NCBI RefSeq assembly: GCF_021603585.1
Contig: NZ_BQHI01000001.1
Coordinates: 434,001-498,000 of the forward strand
DNA: 64,000 nt
Direction of reading: 5' to 3'
Source: Pseudomonas sputi
Lineage (GTDB): Bacteria > Pseudomonadota > Gammaproteobacteria > Pseudomonadales > Pseudomonadaceae
Shown here: positions 33,769 through 42,023 of the stretch, piece by piece
Layout: each line of letters opens with the position of its first letter
How positions within the stretch are numbered: the first letter of the stretch is position 1
Position numbers and translations under genes: made by a program
Notes under the pieces: generated by a model
What the model saw: the letters and a program-made list of their open reading frames with translations, nothing else
Told to the model about the DNA's origin: nothing
Database searches by the model: none

Positions 33769-34716
33769 ATGGGGCAATATCAACGTTTGCTGCTGGTCGC
33801 CGACCCGACCCTGCATCAGACGCCCGCCATGCTGCGCGCGGTGGCGCTGGCCAAGGCGAGCGCAGCGGCCCTGGACATTCGGGTCTTCGCCGAACCGGCA
33901 CCGGTGGTTCGTCTGTGGGAAGACAAAATCGATGAGGCCGGGTATCAGCGGTATCTGCGCCACCACCGTCGCTGGGTAGCCGATCAGCTTGAGCAATGCT
34001 CGGAACAGGGACTGAAAGTGACGGTGGACGTGGTGTTCACCACCCACGCGCAGCTGGACATCCTAAGGGCTGTCGCAGACCTCAAACCTGATTTGCTGAT
34101 CAAGGACGTGACGCTCGAGCCCCTCCTTAAACGGGTTTTCATAACGCCGCTGGATTGCCATTTGCTGCGCGAGTGCCCGGTGCCCGTGCATCTGGTCAAC
34201 GAGGTCCGTTACAGCCTGCCGCATCGCATCGTGGCGGCGGTGGATCCGTTCGATCCCGAGACCCAGATCAGCGGCCTGAATGACTCCATCATTCAGACCG
34301 CCAATTCGCTGGCCATGCAATGTGACGCACCGTTGCACCTGCTCTACGCTTATGACTTGTCACCGGCGTTCAATGGCGATGCGCCGCTGGTCGGTGCCGG
34401 ATGGGGAGTGGATTTTGTCGAGGAGCTGCGCCAGTCCCTGCACCAGGCTTTCATCAACCTCGCCGATCGCTACGGGATTCCGCCCGAGCGACGCCATTTT
34501 GTGATGGGGTTGCCGGTGCCGGTCATCGGAGAGTTCGTCGAGCAATACCTGGCGGATGTGGTCGTGATGGGCACGGTGCACCGCACAGGTATTGATCGGT
34601 TGATGGGCAGCAATACCGAGCGGGCGCTGTATTCGCTGCCTGGAAGCATTCTGGCGGTGGGGCCGGGCGTTCGAGCCCAAGTGCAACGTCCTGCATCTGA
34701 CGAGAGGTCTTCATGA
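33769..34716 (+). CDS. Universal stress protein, tandem UspA domains (fourth of five)
   Basis: 315 residues, two UspA domains. The shared phrase is FITPLDCHLLRECPVPVHLVN, and the C-terminal loop is VMGTVHRTGIDRLMGSNTERAL. The N-terminal half differs from copies one to three (DIRVFAEPAPVVRLWEDKIDEAG). The ATG at 33769 is preferred over one five codons earlier because GGAGG sits eight bases upstream. The last four bases overlap the start of the fifth copy, so the two are translationally coupled under the perfect anaerobox at 33695. Confidence 0.9.
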   Translation: MGQYQRLLLVADPTLHQTPAMLRAVALAKASAAALDIRVFAEPAPVVRLWEDKIDEAGYQRYLRHHRRWVADQLEQCSEQGLKVTVDVVFTTHAQLDILRAVADLKPDLLIKDVTLEPLLKRVFITPLDCHLLRECPVPVHLVNEVRYSLPHRIVAAVDPFDPETQISGLNDSIIQTANSLAMQCDAPLHLLYAYDLSPAFNGDAPLVGAGWGVDFVEELRQSLHQAFINLADRYGIPPERRHFVMGLPVPVIGEFVEQYLADVVVMGTVHRTGIDRLMGSNTERALYSLPGSILAVGPGVRAQVQRPASDERSS

Positions 34717-35597
34717 GCCAGTATCAACGGTTGCTGCTGATCATCAATCCGCTCCTGCGCGAGTCCGCTGCGATCAACCATGCAGCGGCGCTGGCCAAGA
34801 CCAGTGGCGCGCGCTTGCACCTATTGGCGCTGATTCCCTCGCTCGACGGTTTGTCGCTGCTTGAAACAGGTGACCGGCAACAGGCGCGCGAGGCATTGCT
34901 TCAGGATCATCGCCAGGCGCTGGAGGCCCGGGCGGTCAAGCTGCGCGACAGGCGGATCGAAGTGACCATCGAAGTGGACTGGGCCGCTGATGTTGAGCAG
35001 CGCATCCTTGCTCATGTCAACGCGTACGCGCCCGATCTGTTGATCAAGGAAATCGAACAGGTGTCGGCCCTCAGGCGCGCGTTTTACACGCCACTGGACT
35101 GGCAATTGCTGCGCGATTGTCCGGTACCTGTCTACCTGGTGGGCGGAAGCGGCTATGTGTTGCCTCGCAAAGTGCTGGCGGCGGTCGAGGTGTCGGATAT
35201 CGAGTCCGCCGACAACTCGTTGAACGAACAGATCATCCGGCAGGCCAGTGCGCTGGCCATCCAGTGCGACGCCGAGTTGCACCTGCTCTATGCCTGCGAC
35301 ATTTCCGCCGCGTACCTGGCGAACATGGGCGAGTTGCCCCTCGCCGAACTGACCCGGTCACTGCGCGAGGACCTGCAAAAATCGTTTCTTCGACTGGCCG
35401 GGCATTTCGGTGTGGCCTCCAGTCAACGCCACTTCATTGAAGGTCGCCCAGTCACCGTGCTGAGCGAGTTCGCCGACGAGCAGCATGTCGATGTCATCGT
35501 GATGGGCAGGGTTCGCAAGCGGGGCCTGAGCAAATGGTTGGGCAGTACCACCGAGCACATTCTTTACCAGGTGCCTTGCTGCGTTCTGGCGGTTTGA
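34713..35597 (+). CDS. Universal stress protein, tandem UspA domains (fifth of five)
   Basis: 294 residues, two UspA domains. The first begins YQRLLLIINPLL, like the fourth copy. The shared phrase is FYTPLDWQLLRDCPVPVYLV, and the final loop VMGRVRKRGLSKWLGSTTEHIL keeps all nucleotide-loop glycines. It starts inside the stop of the fourth copy (ATGA). The fourth and fifth copies look like a tandem duplication that has since diverged. Confidence 0.9.
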   Translation: MSQYQRLLLIINPLLRESAAINHAAALAKTSGARLHLLALIPSLDGLSLLETGDRQQAREALLQDHRQALEARAVKLRDRRIEVTIEVDWAADVEQRILAHVNAYAPDLLIKEIEQVSALRRAFYTPLDWQLLRDCPVPVYLVGGSGYVLPRKVLAAVEVSDIESADNSLNEQIIRQASALAIQCDAELHLLYACDISAAYLANMGELPLAELTRSLREDLQKSFLRLAGHFGVASSQRHFIEGRPVTVLSEFADEQHVDVIVMGRVRKRGLSKWLGSTTEHILYQVPCCVLAV

Positions 35598-35652
35598 CGG
35601 GGTTTGCTGAGCGGTCGGCAGGCGGGAAGCTTTCCGTTGGTCAATCCGCGTA

Positions 35653-35680
35653 TTGACATATCGAATAATCTCGATATTCT
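35653..35680 (+). promoter_or_regulatory. Promoter with overlapping ArsR-type operator
   Basis: TTGACA (35653-35658), a 16-bp spacer and TATTCT (35675-35680). The near-palindrome ATATCGAATAATCTCGATAT at 35658-35677 fills the spacer and matches the perfect palindrome at 36006 in 17 of 20 positions. The start codon is only six bases after the -10 box, so the transcript should be leaderless or nearly so. Confidence 0.7.
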
Positions 35681-35686
35681 CGCGAC

Positions 35687-35989
35687 ATGGACCTGATCGA
35701 AGTATTCAAAGCACTCTCAAACCCGGTACGGCTTGAAATCCTGAAAGGCTTGAAGGACCCCGTAAAGAACTTCCCCCCGCAGGATGAGGGTGACGTTCAC
35801 ACGGTGGGTGTGTGTGTGAGCAGCATTCAAGAGGGCATCGGACTCTCGCAATCAACGGTGTCCGGTTATCTTGCAACGCTGCAGCGCGTGGGCCTGGTTG
35901 AAGTCAGGCGCATCGGTCAGTGGACCTACTACAAGCGCAATGAAGCCAACATCAGCGCTTTGGCCGAGGTCATAGGGAAAGAGCTGTAA
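35687..35989 (+). CDS. ArsR-family HTH regulator
   Basis: 100 residues with a winged helix-turn-helix of the ArsR/SmtB type (FKALSNPVRLEILKGL ... GIGLSQSTVSGYLATLQRVGLVEVRRIGQWTYYKRN). The classic metal-binding CxC of ArsR is absent. A pair VGVCVSS has one cysteine, so redox or small-molecule sensing is more likely than arsenic. There is no ribosome binding site and the -10 box ends six bases before the ATG. Two matching operators, one in its own promoter and one before the next gene, suggest it represses itself and the downstream oxidoreductase operon. Confidence 0.88.
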   Translation: MDLIEVFKALSNPVRLEILKGLKDPVKNFPPQDEGDVHTVGVCVSSIQEGIGLSQSTVSGYLATLQRVGLVEVRRIGQWTYYKRNEANISALAEVIGKEL

Positions 35990-36005
35990 AAAATTTTACC
36001 GCAGT

Positions 36006-36025
36006 ATATCGAGATATCTCGATAT
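36006..36025. promoter_or_regulatory. Perfect 20-bp palindromic operator
   Basis: ATATCGAGAT followed by its exact complement, 27 bp before the ATG of the oxidoreductase gene and 16 bp after the ArsR-family gene. The same arms recur in the regulator's promoter. This is very likely the regulator's binding site. Confidence 0.7.
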
Positions 36026-36052
36026 CCCTTATTGTCGATACGAGGATTCACC

Positions 36053-37048
36053 ATGAAAGCGATGCTGCTTGAATCATTTGGCAACCCTGAATCGTTCAAA
36101 CTTTACGACGTACCCAAGCCCGTACCGGGCGCCGGGCAAGTCCTGGTCCGGGTACACGCCACCTCCATCAATCCGCTGGATTACCAGGTTCGACGTGGCG
36201 ACTATCCGGACCTGGTGCAACTGCCGGCCATCACCGGACATGACGTCTCCGGCGTCGTCGAAGCGGTCGGCCCCGGCGTGACGGCGTTCGCCCCCGGAGA
36301 TGAAGTCTGGTACACGCCGCAAATCTTCGACGGCCCTGGCAGCTATGCCGAGTACCACGTGGCGTCTGCCAGCATCATCGGCAAAAAGCCGCGCTCGCTG
36401 AGCCATCTCGAAGCGGCCAGCCTGAGCCTGGTGGGCGGGACGGCGTGGGAAGCCCTGATCGTGCGGGCAGCGCTCAGAGTCGGGGAGAGCATCTTGATCC
36501 ATGGCGGCGCAGGCGGCGTCGGACACGTCGCCATCCAGCTCGCCAAAGCGATGGGCGCCAAAGTGTTCACCACCGCGCGCGAAGCAAACGCCGAGTTCGT
36601 CCGCCGCATGGGCGCCGATGTGATCATCGACTACGAAAAGCAAGACTACGTCGACGCCATCCTGCGGGAAACCAAGGGCCTCGGAGTGGATGTGGTGTTC
36701 GACACCATCGGCGGCGATACCCTGTCGCGCAGCCCCGACGTCCTCGCACAACTTGGCCGGGTGGTCTCGATCGTCGACATCGCCCAGCCACAAAACCTCG
36801 TTCAGGCCTGGGGCAAGAACGCGAGTTATCACTTCGTGTTCACCCGCCAGAATCGCGGCAAGCTCGATGAATTGAGTGCCCTGGTGGAGCGCGGTCAACT
36901 GCGGCCCCATGTTGGCGCGGTGTATTCGCTTGCGGAGATTTCGCTGGCCCATGCGCGGTTGGAGAGTCCCAACAATGGTCTTCAAGGGAAGATTGCCATT
37001 GCGGTGGCGCCCTCGCTTAGTGCGGGTTCGGTGGGGGAGGCGTCATGA
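36053..37048 (+). CDS. Zinc-free quinone oxidoreductase-like MDR protein
   Basis: 331 residues of the medium-chain dehydrogenase/reductase family, quinone-reductase subgroup: [38 protein letters not shown], then the NADPH-binding [29 protein letters not shown] in part. No zinc-binding cysteines are seen at the usual places. Such enzymes reduce quinones or unsaturated carbonyls with NADPH. The ATG at 36053 has GAGGA upstream. It overlaps the next gene by four bases and is preceded by the palindromic operator at 36006. Confidence 0.88.
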   Translation: MKAMLLESFGNPESFKLYDVPKPVPGAGQVLVRVHATSINPLDYQVRRGDYPDLVQLPAITGHDVSGVVEAVGPGVTAFAPGDEVWYTPQIFDGPGSYAEYHVASASIIGKKPRSLSHLEAASLSLVGGTAWEALIVRAALRVGESILIHGGAGGVGHVAIQLAKAMGAKVFTTAREANAEFVRRMGADVIIDYEKQDYVDAILRETKGLGVDVVFDTIGGDTLSRSPDVLAQLGRVVSIVDIAQPQNLVQAWGKNASYHFVFTRQNRGKLDELSALVERGQLRPHVGAVYSLAEISLAHARLESPNNGLQGKIAIAVAPSLSAGSVGEAS

Positions 37049-37374
37049 TTTATGAGATCGCTTTGCTACCCGTTCACGCAGAACGCGTTGATGAGTTCAG
37101 ACGTGCATTTGCCGAGGTAGCGCCTTTGCTCCGCCGCGCGAAGGGTTATGGCGGGCACATGCTTGCGCAGGGGATCGAAACGCCGGAGCGGTTCAATCTG
37201 ATTGTGCGGTGGGACTCGCTTGAGGCTCACACGGATTTTGAGGCGGGGGAGGATCACAGGGTCTTCATGTTGGGGCTAGAGGCGTATTTTTCGGAGGAGC
37301 CGCAGGTTTATCACATTGAGGGGGCGGCTTTTACTGCCCGCGAAGGTGATGGAGCGCTTTGGTCCGGAAACTGA
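37045..37374 (+). CDS. Antibiotic-biosynthesis-monooxygenase (ABM) domain protein
   Basis: 109 residues with the dimeric ferredoxin-like ABM pattern: [27 protein letters not shown], then [38 protein letters not shown] in part. Members act as small cofactor-free monooxygenases or in reactive-carbonyl and quinone turnover. It overlaps the oxidoreductase stop (ATGA), so both act together under the ArsR-family regulator. A terminator follows. Confidence 0.82.
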   Translation: MIYEIALLPVHAERVDEFRRAFAEVAPLLRRAKGYGGHMLAQGIETPERFNLIVRWDSLEAHTDFEAGEDHRVFMLGLEAYFSEEPQVYHIEGAAFTAREGDGALWSGN

Positions 37375-37396
37375 AACACGCTTTTGTGGGGAAGCG

Positions 37397-37425
37397 AGCC
37401 GGACTGGGTGACAGTCCGGCTTTTG
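37397..37425 (+). terminator. Rho-independent terminator of the ArsR-controlled operon
   Basis: Perfect 10-bp stem AGCCGGACTG/CAGTCCGGCT with a GGTGA loop, followed by TTTTGT, about 20 bp after the ABM gene. Confidence 0.8.
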
Positions 37426-37590
37426 TCCGGAGTTAAACGCGGTGAGCATTGGTTGTTTAAATCAGTCCTACAGTCACACCCGGATGCCCACAGCGCCTTG
37501 CGCCGTCCCCTACACCTAAGACAGAATCCGCCGGCTTGTGCGTCTGGACCTCCGACCGTAACTTGATTCCCGTCACTGCCCATCAGTGAT

Positions 37591-37726
37591 CGGGTCTGCA
37601 AGCCCGCCGGAAAAACCAGTCGCACAGCCTGCCAAAAGGACGCTCGTTCGCGTCCGCTCAATGGCGGCTTTGTGCGGGAGACCCTCGGGTCTGCCGGGTG
37701 CCTGGTTTCCCGGTCTTGCAGACCCG
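37591..37726 (+). other. Candidate structured 5' leader with competing stems
   Basis: The 400 bp before the DUF6124 gene hold no gene but much secondary structure. CGGGTCTGCAAG (37591-37602) is perfectly complementary to CTTGCAGACCCG (37715-37726). A second copy, CGGGTCTGC (37686-37694), can pair with the same downstream arm. AGACCC (37679-37684) can pair with GGGTCT (37687-37692). These pairings exclude one another, as in a switching leader. The last arm ends 67 bp before the ATG. From memory, similar leaders precede DUF3077/DUF6124 genes in other Pseudomonas; I have not checked this. Confidence 0.45.
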
Positions 37727-37793
37727 CACATGGCTGCCACCCATCATCTGCAAGTGATGCTGGTAGCTCCTAATCAAAATCAGGAGTTTCACC

Positions 37794-38156
37794 ATGATCA
37801 AACCGACACCGAATCCCCCGGAAACCGATCCGGTTTCCCCCTACAAATTCCCCGACTCCCGAACCCTGAACGAGGCAGCCGAACGCGCGCTCGACCATTA
37901 CCTCACTCCGCAGCAACGGGTCATGGGTAGTCACCACAAACACGATCCGATGTACCTGGCTAATCCAGCGTACGACACTGAATCCCTGCTCGCCAATGCC
38001 AGCGAATCCCTAGGCTCGGCCAGCGAAATGCTCAACAACTTTGCGGCCACGCTGGAGCCCGCTCACCGTAAGACTGCGATAGGAATTGCGCAGATTGTGA
38101 TGCTCGGGGAATTGGCGGTGAATCAGGCGTTGGATAACGTCGAACTGAAGACTTAA
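37794..38156 (+). CDS. DUF6124 (DUF3077-like) family protein
   Basis: 120 residues beginning MIKPTPNPPETDPVSPY, the typical start of this Pseudomonas family. The central part TESLLANASESLGSASEMLNNFA and the C-terminal HRKTAIGIAQIVMLGELAVNQALD are predicted helices. No enzymatic motif or signal peptide is seen and the function is unknown. CAGGAG precedes the ATG by eight bases. The gene is preceded by a structured leader and followed by a strong terminator. Confidence 0.8.
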   Translation: MIKPTPNPPETDPVSPYKFPDSRTLNEAAERALDHYLTPQQRVMGSHHKHDPMYLANPAYDTESLLANASESLGSASEMLNNFAATLEPAHRKTAIGIAQIVMLGELAVNQALDNVELKT

Positions 38157-38170
38157 GGCTGTCCTTCAGT

Positions 38171-38212
38171 AAAAAGGGAGCAGATTCAATACCTGAATCT
38201 GCTCCCTTTTTT
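38171..38212. terminator. Strong bidirectional terminator
   Basis: 18-bp stem AAAAAGGGAGCAGATTCA and its complement with a five-base loop and flanking A and T runs, between the DUF6124 gene and the convergent secreted-protein gene. Confidence 0.85.
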
Positions 38213-38223
38213 GTTCGTTGAGC

Positions 38224-38580
38224 TCAACCGTTGGCGTTTGCTCTCTTTTCCGCCGTCACGATGCAAGCCTTGTAGAAATTGGAATGGAAATCGCTGATCG
38301 CTTTCTGCTGCAAGCTCTCGCTTGAGTATTGAGGAATCTCGTACGCCTCGCGGATCAACGACTTGAACACCTCACCCACATACTCGTTCTGCTTACCTGC
38401 CGCTTCGGCCAGTTCCAACACTGATGCCATGGGCACGCCTTGCTGCCTGGTTTTCATGACCTGTTTGGCCGAGTTTTCTATTCGTTGGCACTCTTCGAGC
38501 TCTTCCTGCGGTACGGGAGAGGCAAGAGCGGAAAAACTGATGGCGAAGGTTACTGCTGCTGCCAGACATTGTTTGTACAC
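38224..38580 (-). CDS. Hypothetical exported protein, 118 aa
   Basis: A Sec signal peptide (YKQCLAAAVTFAISFSALA) is followed by a charged helical mature region with two cysteines (EECQRIENSAKQV and FYKACIVTAEKR). The GTG at 38580 starts right at the signal peptide; the frame is open upstream without a better start. No family is recognised. The neighbourhood (effector remnant next door) makes a periplasmic immunity role conceivable, but nothing in the sequence proves it. Confidence 0.6.
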   Translation of the reverse strand: MYKQCLAAAVTFAISFSALASPVPQEELEECQRIENSAKQVMKTRQQGVPMASVLELAEAAGKQNEYVGEVFKSLIREAYEIPQYSSESLQQKAISDFHSNFYKACIVTAEKRANANG

Positions 38581-38752
38581 GAGGTGTCGTCCCTGGTTTT
38601 GAGGCTGAACCTTATCATTCGTGGCTCGGCGCCACCATTGCAGGCAGGGAGAAAGAGCGCCAGGTGCTGGCACGCGGCCACGCCTTGCGCCCCCCGATTT
38701 CCGCTGTCACCCTTCAGCCCGTTCTTCAAGGATCAGAAGAAGGAATCAAGGA

Positions 38753-39085
38753 TTGAGTGGCTACATTCCCAACCCGCCTAAAAACTATCGCAACAAAGGA
38801 ACCGACCCCGTCGATATTCATGCCCAGCGTTGGGCTGAGTATGAGAAACACGGGAAGGAACCGGCATCGGCTCGTGAAAAAATCGGCATTGCCCTGCGGA
38901 TCGGAGTGTTCTTCGATGGGACGGGGAATAATGCCAATAATGCTGCTGCGGGTTTACTTTGCGGTGCCCATCATCCCATTGCTGCTCAAGACATTGATGC
39001 CAGTTGCAAGCCGTTCGTGAAAGATCCGGACAGCCGCTACGGTAATGACACCCGCAACGTTCAGAATGGCAGTTGGTCATTCTAG
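38753..39085 (+). pseudogene. Truncated DUF2235-type (T6SS lipase effector) N-terminus
   Basis: 110 codons from a TTG start (LSGYIPNPPKNYR) with AGGAA upstream. The segment KIGIALRIGVFFDGTGNNANN is the first conserved motif of DUF2235 proteins, the family of Tle-type phospholipase effectors. The translation stops shortly after (DPDSRYGNDTRNVQNGSWSF), long before the catalytic GxSxG motif. It is therefore a fragment. The following 110 bp are AT-richer with a degenerate GGGGCGAAT...CCCC hairpin, which may mark the deletion junction. Confidence 0.65.
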
Positions 39086-39195
39086 GAAAAAACGGGGGCG
39101 AATCGGAAAAGATAGGGCGGATTTTTCGATAAATAGATGCGCTCCCCATTTTCATTTTCTGCATTTCTTTAAAACGATCCTTCTATGGTGATCGA

Positions 39196-39510
39196 ATGAT
39201 GGATGCCACTTTGAAAATAATAAAAGCTACTCGCTTTGATGATGTCGACCATGACCTTGGCTATGAATACCGTGGTTATAACTACGATATACAGAGCGAA
39301 GAGGATATGTTTCTGATCAGAATTTACGATGACCAACCCGGACGGGCAACGGTAGTACGTCCGACGTCAATGTCTAAAAACAAAAAACTCAGAACGCTAG
39401 TCGAACTCCTACAGTCCGAGCTGGGAGTGACCAGGGTCTCGCTTTACATGGGGGGCATAGGGTGTTACGCCGAGATCAATCTTGACAGTTTGACATTTAT
39501 TCCCGTCTGA
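39196..39510 (+). CDS. Hypothetical protein, 104 aa, AT-rich
   Basis: A soluble 104-residue protein (DVDHDLGYEYRGYNYDIQSEEDMFLIRIYDDQ...). Base composition is clearly lower in GC than the flanking genes. Small size, acidic character and position just after the truncated DUF2235 effector are what one expects of an immunity or orphan toxin-partner protein. No family is recognised. Two adjacent ATG codons (39196, 39199) are possible starts. Confidence 0.5.
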   Translation: MMDATLKIIKATRFDDVDHDLGYEYRGYNYDIQSEEDMFLIRIYDDQPGRATVVRPTSMSKNKKLRTLVELLQSELGVTRVSLYMGGIGCYAEINLDSLTFIPV

Positions 39511-39652
39511 AGCCGGCTGTGGAGGAGTGCCAAGCGTGTTTAGATACTTTTGGTCAAATCATTCAGAAAGTAAATTCGTAAATATTTGATAGGTTGCGAA
39601 GAGTTGAAAACGTCCAGCTGGATCAATCGGAATAATGAAAAGGTGTGAGGTT

Positions 39653-39892
39653 TTATCCCTTGTTGAACATTGCATACACCCATTTAGCCAGCTCATCTGG
39701 TGATGTCGTCTCTTTTCTCAATACTTCATAACCACGATCTCGCGCAACGATAGCCAGCTTTCCTGAATCGGAAATTTCAATATATGGCCCGCCAAACTCA
39801 TCGGCTTCAGTAGTGAGGGGGAAGCTGTTGTACGGATTTCTCTGTTCAATCGCATATTTAAAAAAATAATCGATTGTATATTTAAGCTTCAT
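39653..39892 (-). CDS. Small Imm63-like protein, 79 aa
   Basis: 79 residues. The pattern GGPYIEISDSGKLAIVARDRGYEVLRKETTSPDELAKWVYAMF resembles the Imm63 immunity family, where a YIE...ERG strand pair is followed by a (T/S)-D-x-D-E-L-x-x-W-(V/I) helix. Codon use is AT-rich. Imm63 proteins protect against polymorphic toxins. No cognate toxin is intact here, so it would be an orphan, kept perhaps against neighbours. Identification is by eye and moderate. Confidence 0.45.
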   Translation of the reverse strand: MKLKYTIDYFFKYAIEQRNPYNSFPLTTEADEFGGPYIEISDSGKLAIVARDRGYEVLRKETTSPDELAKWVYAMFNKG

Positions 39893-39956
39893 GGCCAGGT
39901 CCTCTTGTTATTTTGTTGGCGTCCGAGAGCAACGTCAGAGATAAACTTTCAGTTTG

Positions 39957-41060
39957 TCAGCAATTGATGTCAACCGCTGTACTCCCCAACCGCTCCCCAT
40001 TAACCACCACATGCACCGCATGCACCCCCGAATAATGCTTGCGCGTCGTGAAATCCTTGATCACCTGCCGCCGCGCGACAATCTCACGCCCAAACCCCGC
40101 CAACTCCAGCGTCTTCAACTTGAAAACCTTGGCCGACGTCCCGCCATTCGCCTTCACATAGTCAATCGCATAATCAATCACCAACCGCTGTTCAACTGGG
40201 ACCAACGATCGAACGGTAAACGACAGAGTGATCGTCTCCCCAAGCCGCACAACCGCCGGTTCCACCTTCACATCCAGCAACTCAACCTCAGCCTTCGCCC
40301 CCGCGCCTATAACCGTAAGCGCCCGAGAATTCCCCTGTTTGATCAAGCTCCGCAACGCATGTTTGGCAATCCAAGCTGTGTGCTTGTTGTCCAGCGACCA
40401 CCCCTCAATCGTATCCAGCACCCACTCCGGATGTTCTTTCGTCACGTCATTCAAATGATTCGCCACGGACTTGCGCACGTACAAACTTTCATCGGCCTTC
40501 AACCGATCAAGTATCCCGGCAGCCAACAGCGGATCAGCCTGCACTGGTTCCAGTCGAAACGACCACGGCAGGCGAGGGCGGCTGCCTTCGCTGGCGAGTC
40601 TTCGGACGTGGTGGTTTTCGTCTCGGGTCCAGTCGTGCATCAGTTCCAGCGAGCGTTCCAGGTCGCTGCGCAGGAAGTGGCGGATGGCGAATTCGGAGGA
40701 GCCGAAGGTGGTGAAGTACTTCAGGGCTTCCATGGAGGTGTCGAACGCGTGCGCGCCGTAGCGCGCGACGTAGTGCGGCAGGCACATGCTGACGAAGCCG
40801 CTGTTCAGGCGTGGGGCAAGTTCGCGCAGCACAGCGAGGGAGTCTGCGTAATCCAGCGGCAGCACCGCGTGCAGGCTTTCGCTGACGCGGGCCATGCGTT
40901 GCATGACGGAGAGGTCGGCGAGGCCGTCGTTGGCATGCCTGAGAAAGGCCTTGGCCTTGAACGCCGGGTACACGGCGCTCATTTCTGTGGCGATGTGTTG
41001 CAGGCGTTCGGCGTTGAAGATTTCTTTCAGCGCCGGCGCAGCCGTTTCAGATGCGCTCAT
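39957..41060 (-). CDS. DNA alkylation repair protein (AlkD/HEAT-like)
   Basis: 367 residues rich in HEAT-like helical repeats (LADLSVMQRMARVSESL, SLYVRKSVANHLNDVTKEHPEWVLDTIEGW, TAWIAKHALRSLIKQGN). The N-terminal 250 residues match the AlkD-like DNA glycosylase family. The C-terminal 110 residues form a beta-rich domain (PAVVRLGETITLSFTVRSL...). The start at 41060 (MSASETAAPALKEIF) is two bases after the GST stop, so both genes form one transcript. The predicted role is removal of alkylated bases or a DNA-binding function; catalytic activity is not proven. Confidence 0.82.
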   Translation of the reverse strand: MSASETAAPALKEIFNAERLQHIATEMSAVYPAFKAKAFLRHANDGLADLSVMQRMARVSESLHAVLPLDYADSLAVLRELAPRLNSGFVSMCLPHYVARYGAHAFDTSMEALKYFTTFGSSEFAIRHFLRSDLERSLELMHDWTRDENHHVRRLASEGSRPRLPWSFRLEPVQADPLLAAGILDRLKADESLYVRKSVANHLNDVTKEHPEWVLDTIEGWSLDNKHTAWIAKHALRSLIKQGNSRALTVIGAGAKAEVELLDVKVEPAVVRLGETITLSFTVRSLVPVEQRLVIDYAIDYVKANGGTSAKVFKLKTLELAGFGREIVARRQVIKDFTTRKHYSGVHAVHVVVNGERLGSTAVDINC

Positions 41061-41062
41061 GA

Positions 41063-41668
41063 TCAGGTCATCGGGGTGCTGATGAACGCCTGGGTGCTTT
41101 CGGCGTACGCGGTGTACTGGGCGATGCGCGGGAAACGTTGAGCGTCGATCTGGTCGGGGACGACTAAGCTGGTGAAGCTCCAGGCGACGGCGAGGGTGAT
41201 GCCGTCCTGATGGAGGGAGCCGTCGGTGGGCAGCGGGTGCTTTTCGAGTTGGTGTTCGAGGGCGGTGAAGGCGGCGGCGAGTTGGCCTTCGACGCGTTCG
41301 ACCCACGGCTGGTATTGAATGTCGGCCGGGCGCAGGTTGCGTTCGTAGTAGAGCTGCACGGCTTTTTCGCAGGCGGCGAGACCGAAGCCGATCAGGCGCA
41401 GGGCTTTGGCGCGTTGCGGCAAGTCGGCGGGCAGCAGGGTTTTGCCGGACAGGGCTTCGAGGTAGTCGAGGATCAGGGTCGAATCGATCAGCACGTCGCC
41501 GTCATCAAGGACCAGGGTCGGCGCCTTGACCACCGGGTTGATCTGCTGGAAACGCTCGAAGTGGCGGAACACCGAGACCGGGTCGTGTTCCAGTTCGATC
41601 CCCAGGCATTTGGCAGAGATCGCCACGCGGCGGACATAGGGTGAGTCGAGCATTCCGATCAGTTTCAT
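41063..41668 (-). CDS. Glutathione S-transferase family protein
   Basis: 201 residues. The thioredoxin-like N-terminal domain begins MKLIGMLDSPYVRRVAISA, with the cis-proline region VVKAPTLVLDDGDVLIDSTLILDYLEAL in part. A helical C-terminal domain follows. The ATG at 41668 has GGGAA upstream; a GTG two codons earlier is possible. It is the first gene of a two-gene unit with the alkylation repair protein, which would fit a joint role in coping with electrophiles. Confidence 0.88.
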   Translation of the reverse strand: MKLIGMLDSPYVRRVAISAKCLGIELEHDPVSVFRHFERFQQINPVVKAPTLVLDDGDVLIDSTLILDYLEALSGKTLLPADLPQRAKALRLIGFGLAACEKAVQLYYERNLRPADIQYQPWVERVEGQLAAAFTALEHQLEKHPLPTDGSLHQDGITLAVAWSFTSLVVPDQIDAQRFPRIAQYTAYAESTQAFISTPMT

Positions 41669-41674
41669 GTGCAC

Positions 41675-42023
41675 TTCCCTTGAGGCGACGATCTGGTGAT
41701 GTGGGTGACGAATGTAGCGGCAAAGTCTGTGGGCTGACTACCTCGTGACAACGGGTCGACGGTCGTTGCTGAGCGTATCACCGATGAAACACCCGAAAAT
41801 AAAGGCCGGGACGGCCCTTGCGGAGGTCTTCGACGGATCTATAGTCAAAGTGCCAGCACCGACCAGGGATGGAAAAGTTAAGCGAGTTCAGGCCCTCTGA
41901 CTCAGTACTCGTTTGTATTACTCCCTTGTAGTCCATGACCCCTCGATCGTTGAGGCGCCGACGTCCGCGCGCCAGTAAAAGTCAGCGGCGTAGGCCACAC
42001 AGGAAGGGCACGAGGGTTTTGTC
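41675..42023. other. Intergenic region without recognised gene
   Basis: About 350 bp between the divergent GST and lipoprotein genes. There is a short AAGGCCG/CGGCCCTT hairpin near 41807-41825 and a GAGGG ribosome binding site before the lipoprotein ATG. I see no ORF with coding character and no known RNA. Confidence 0.5.
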
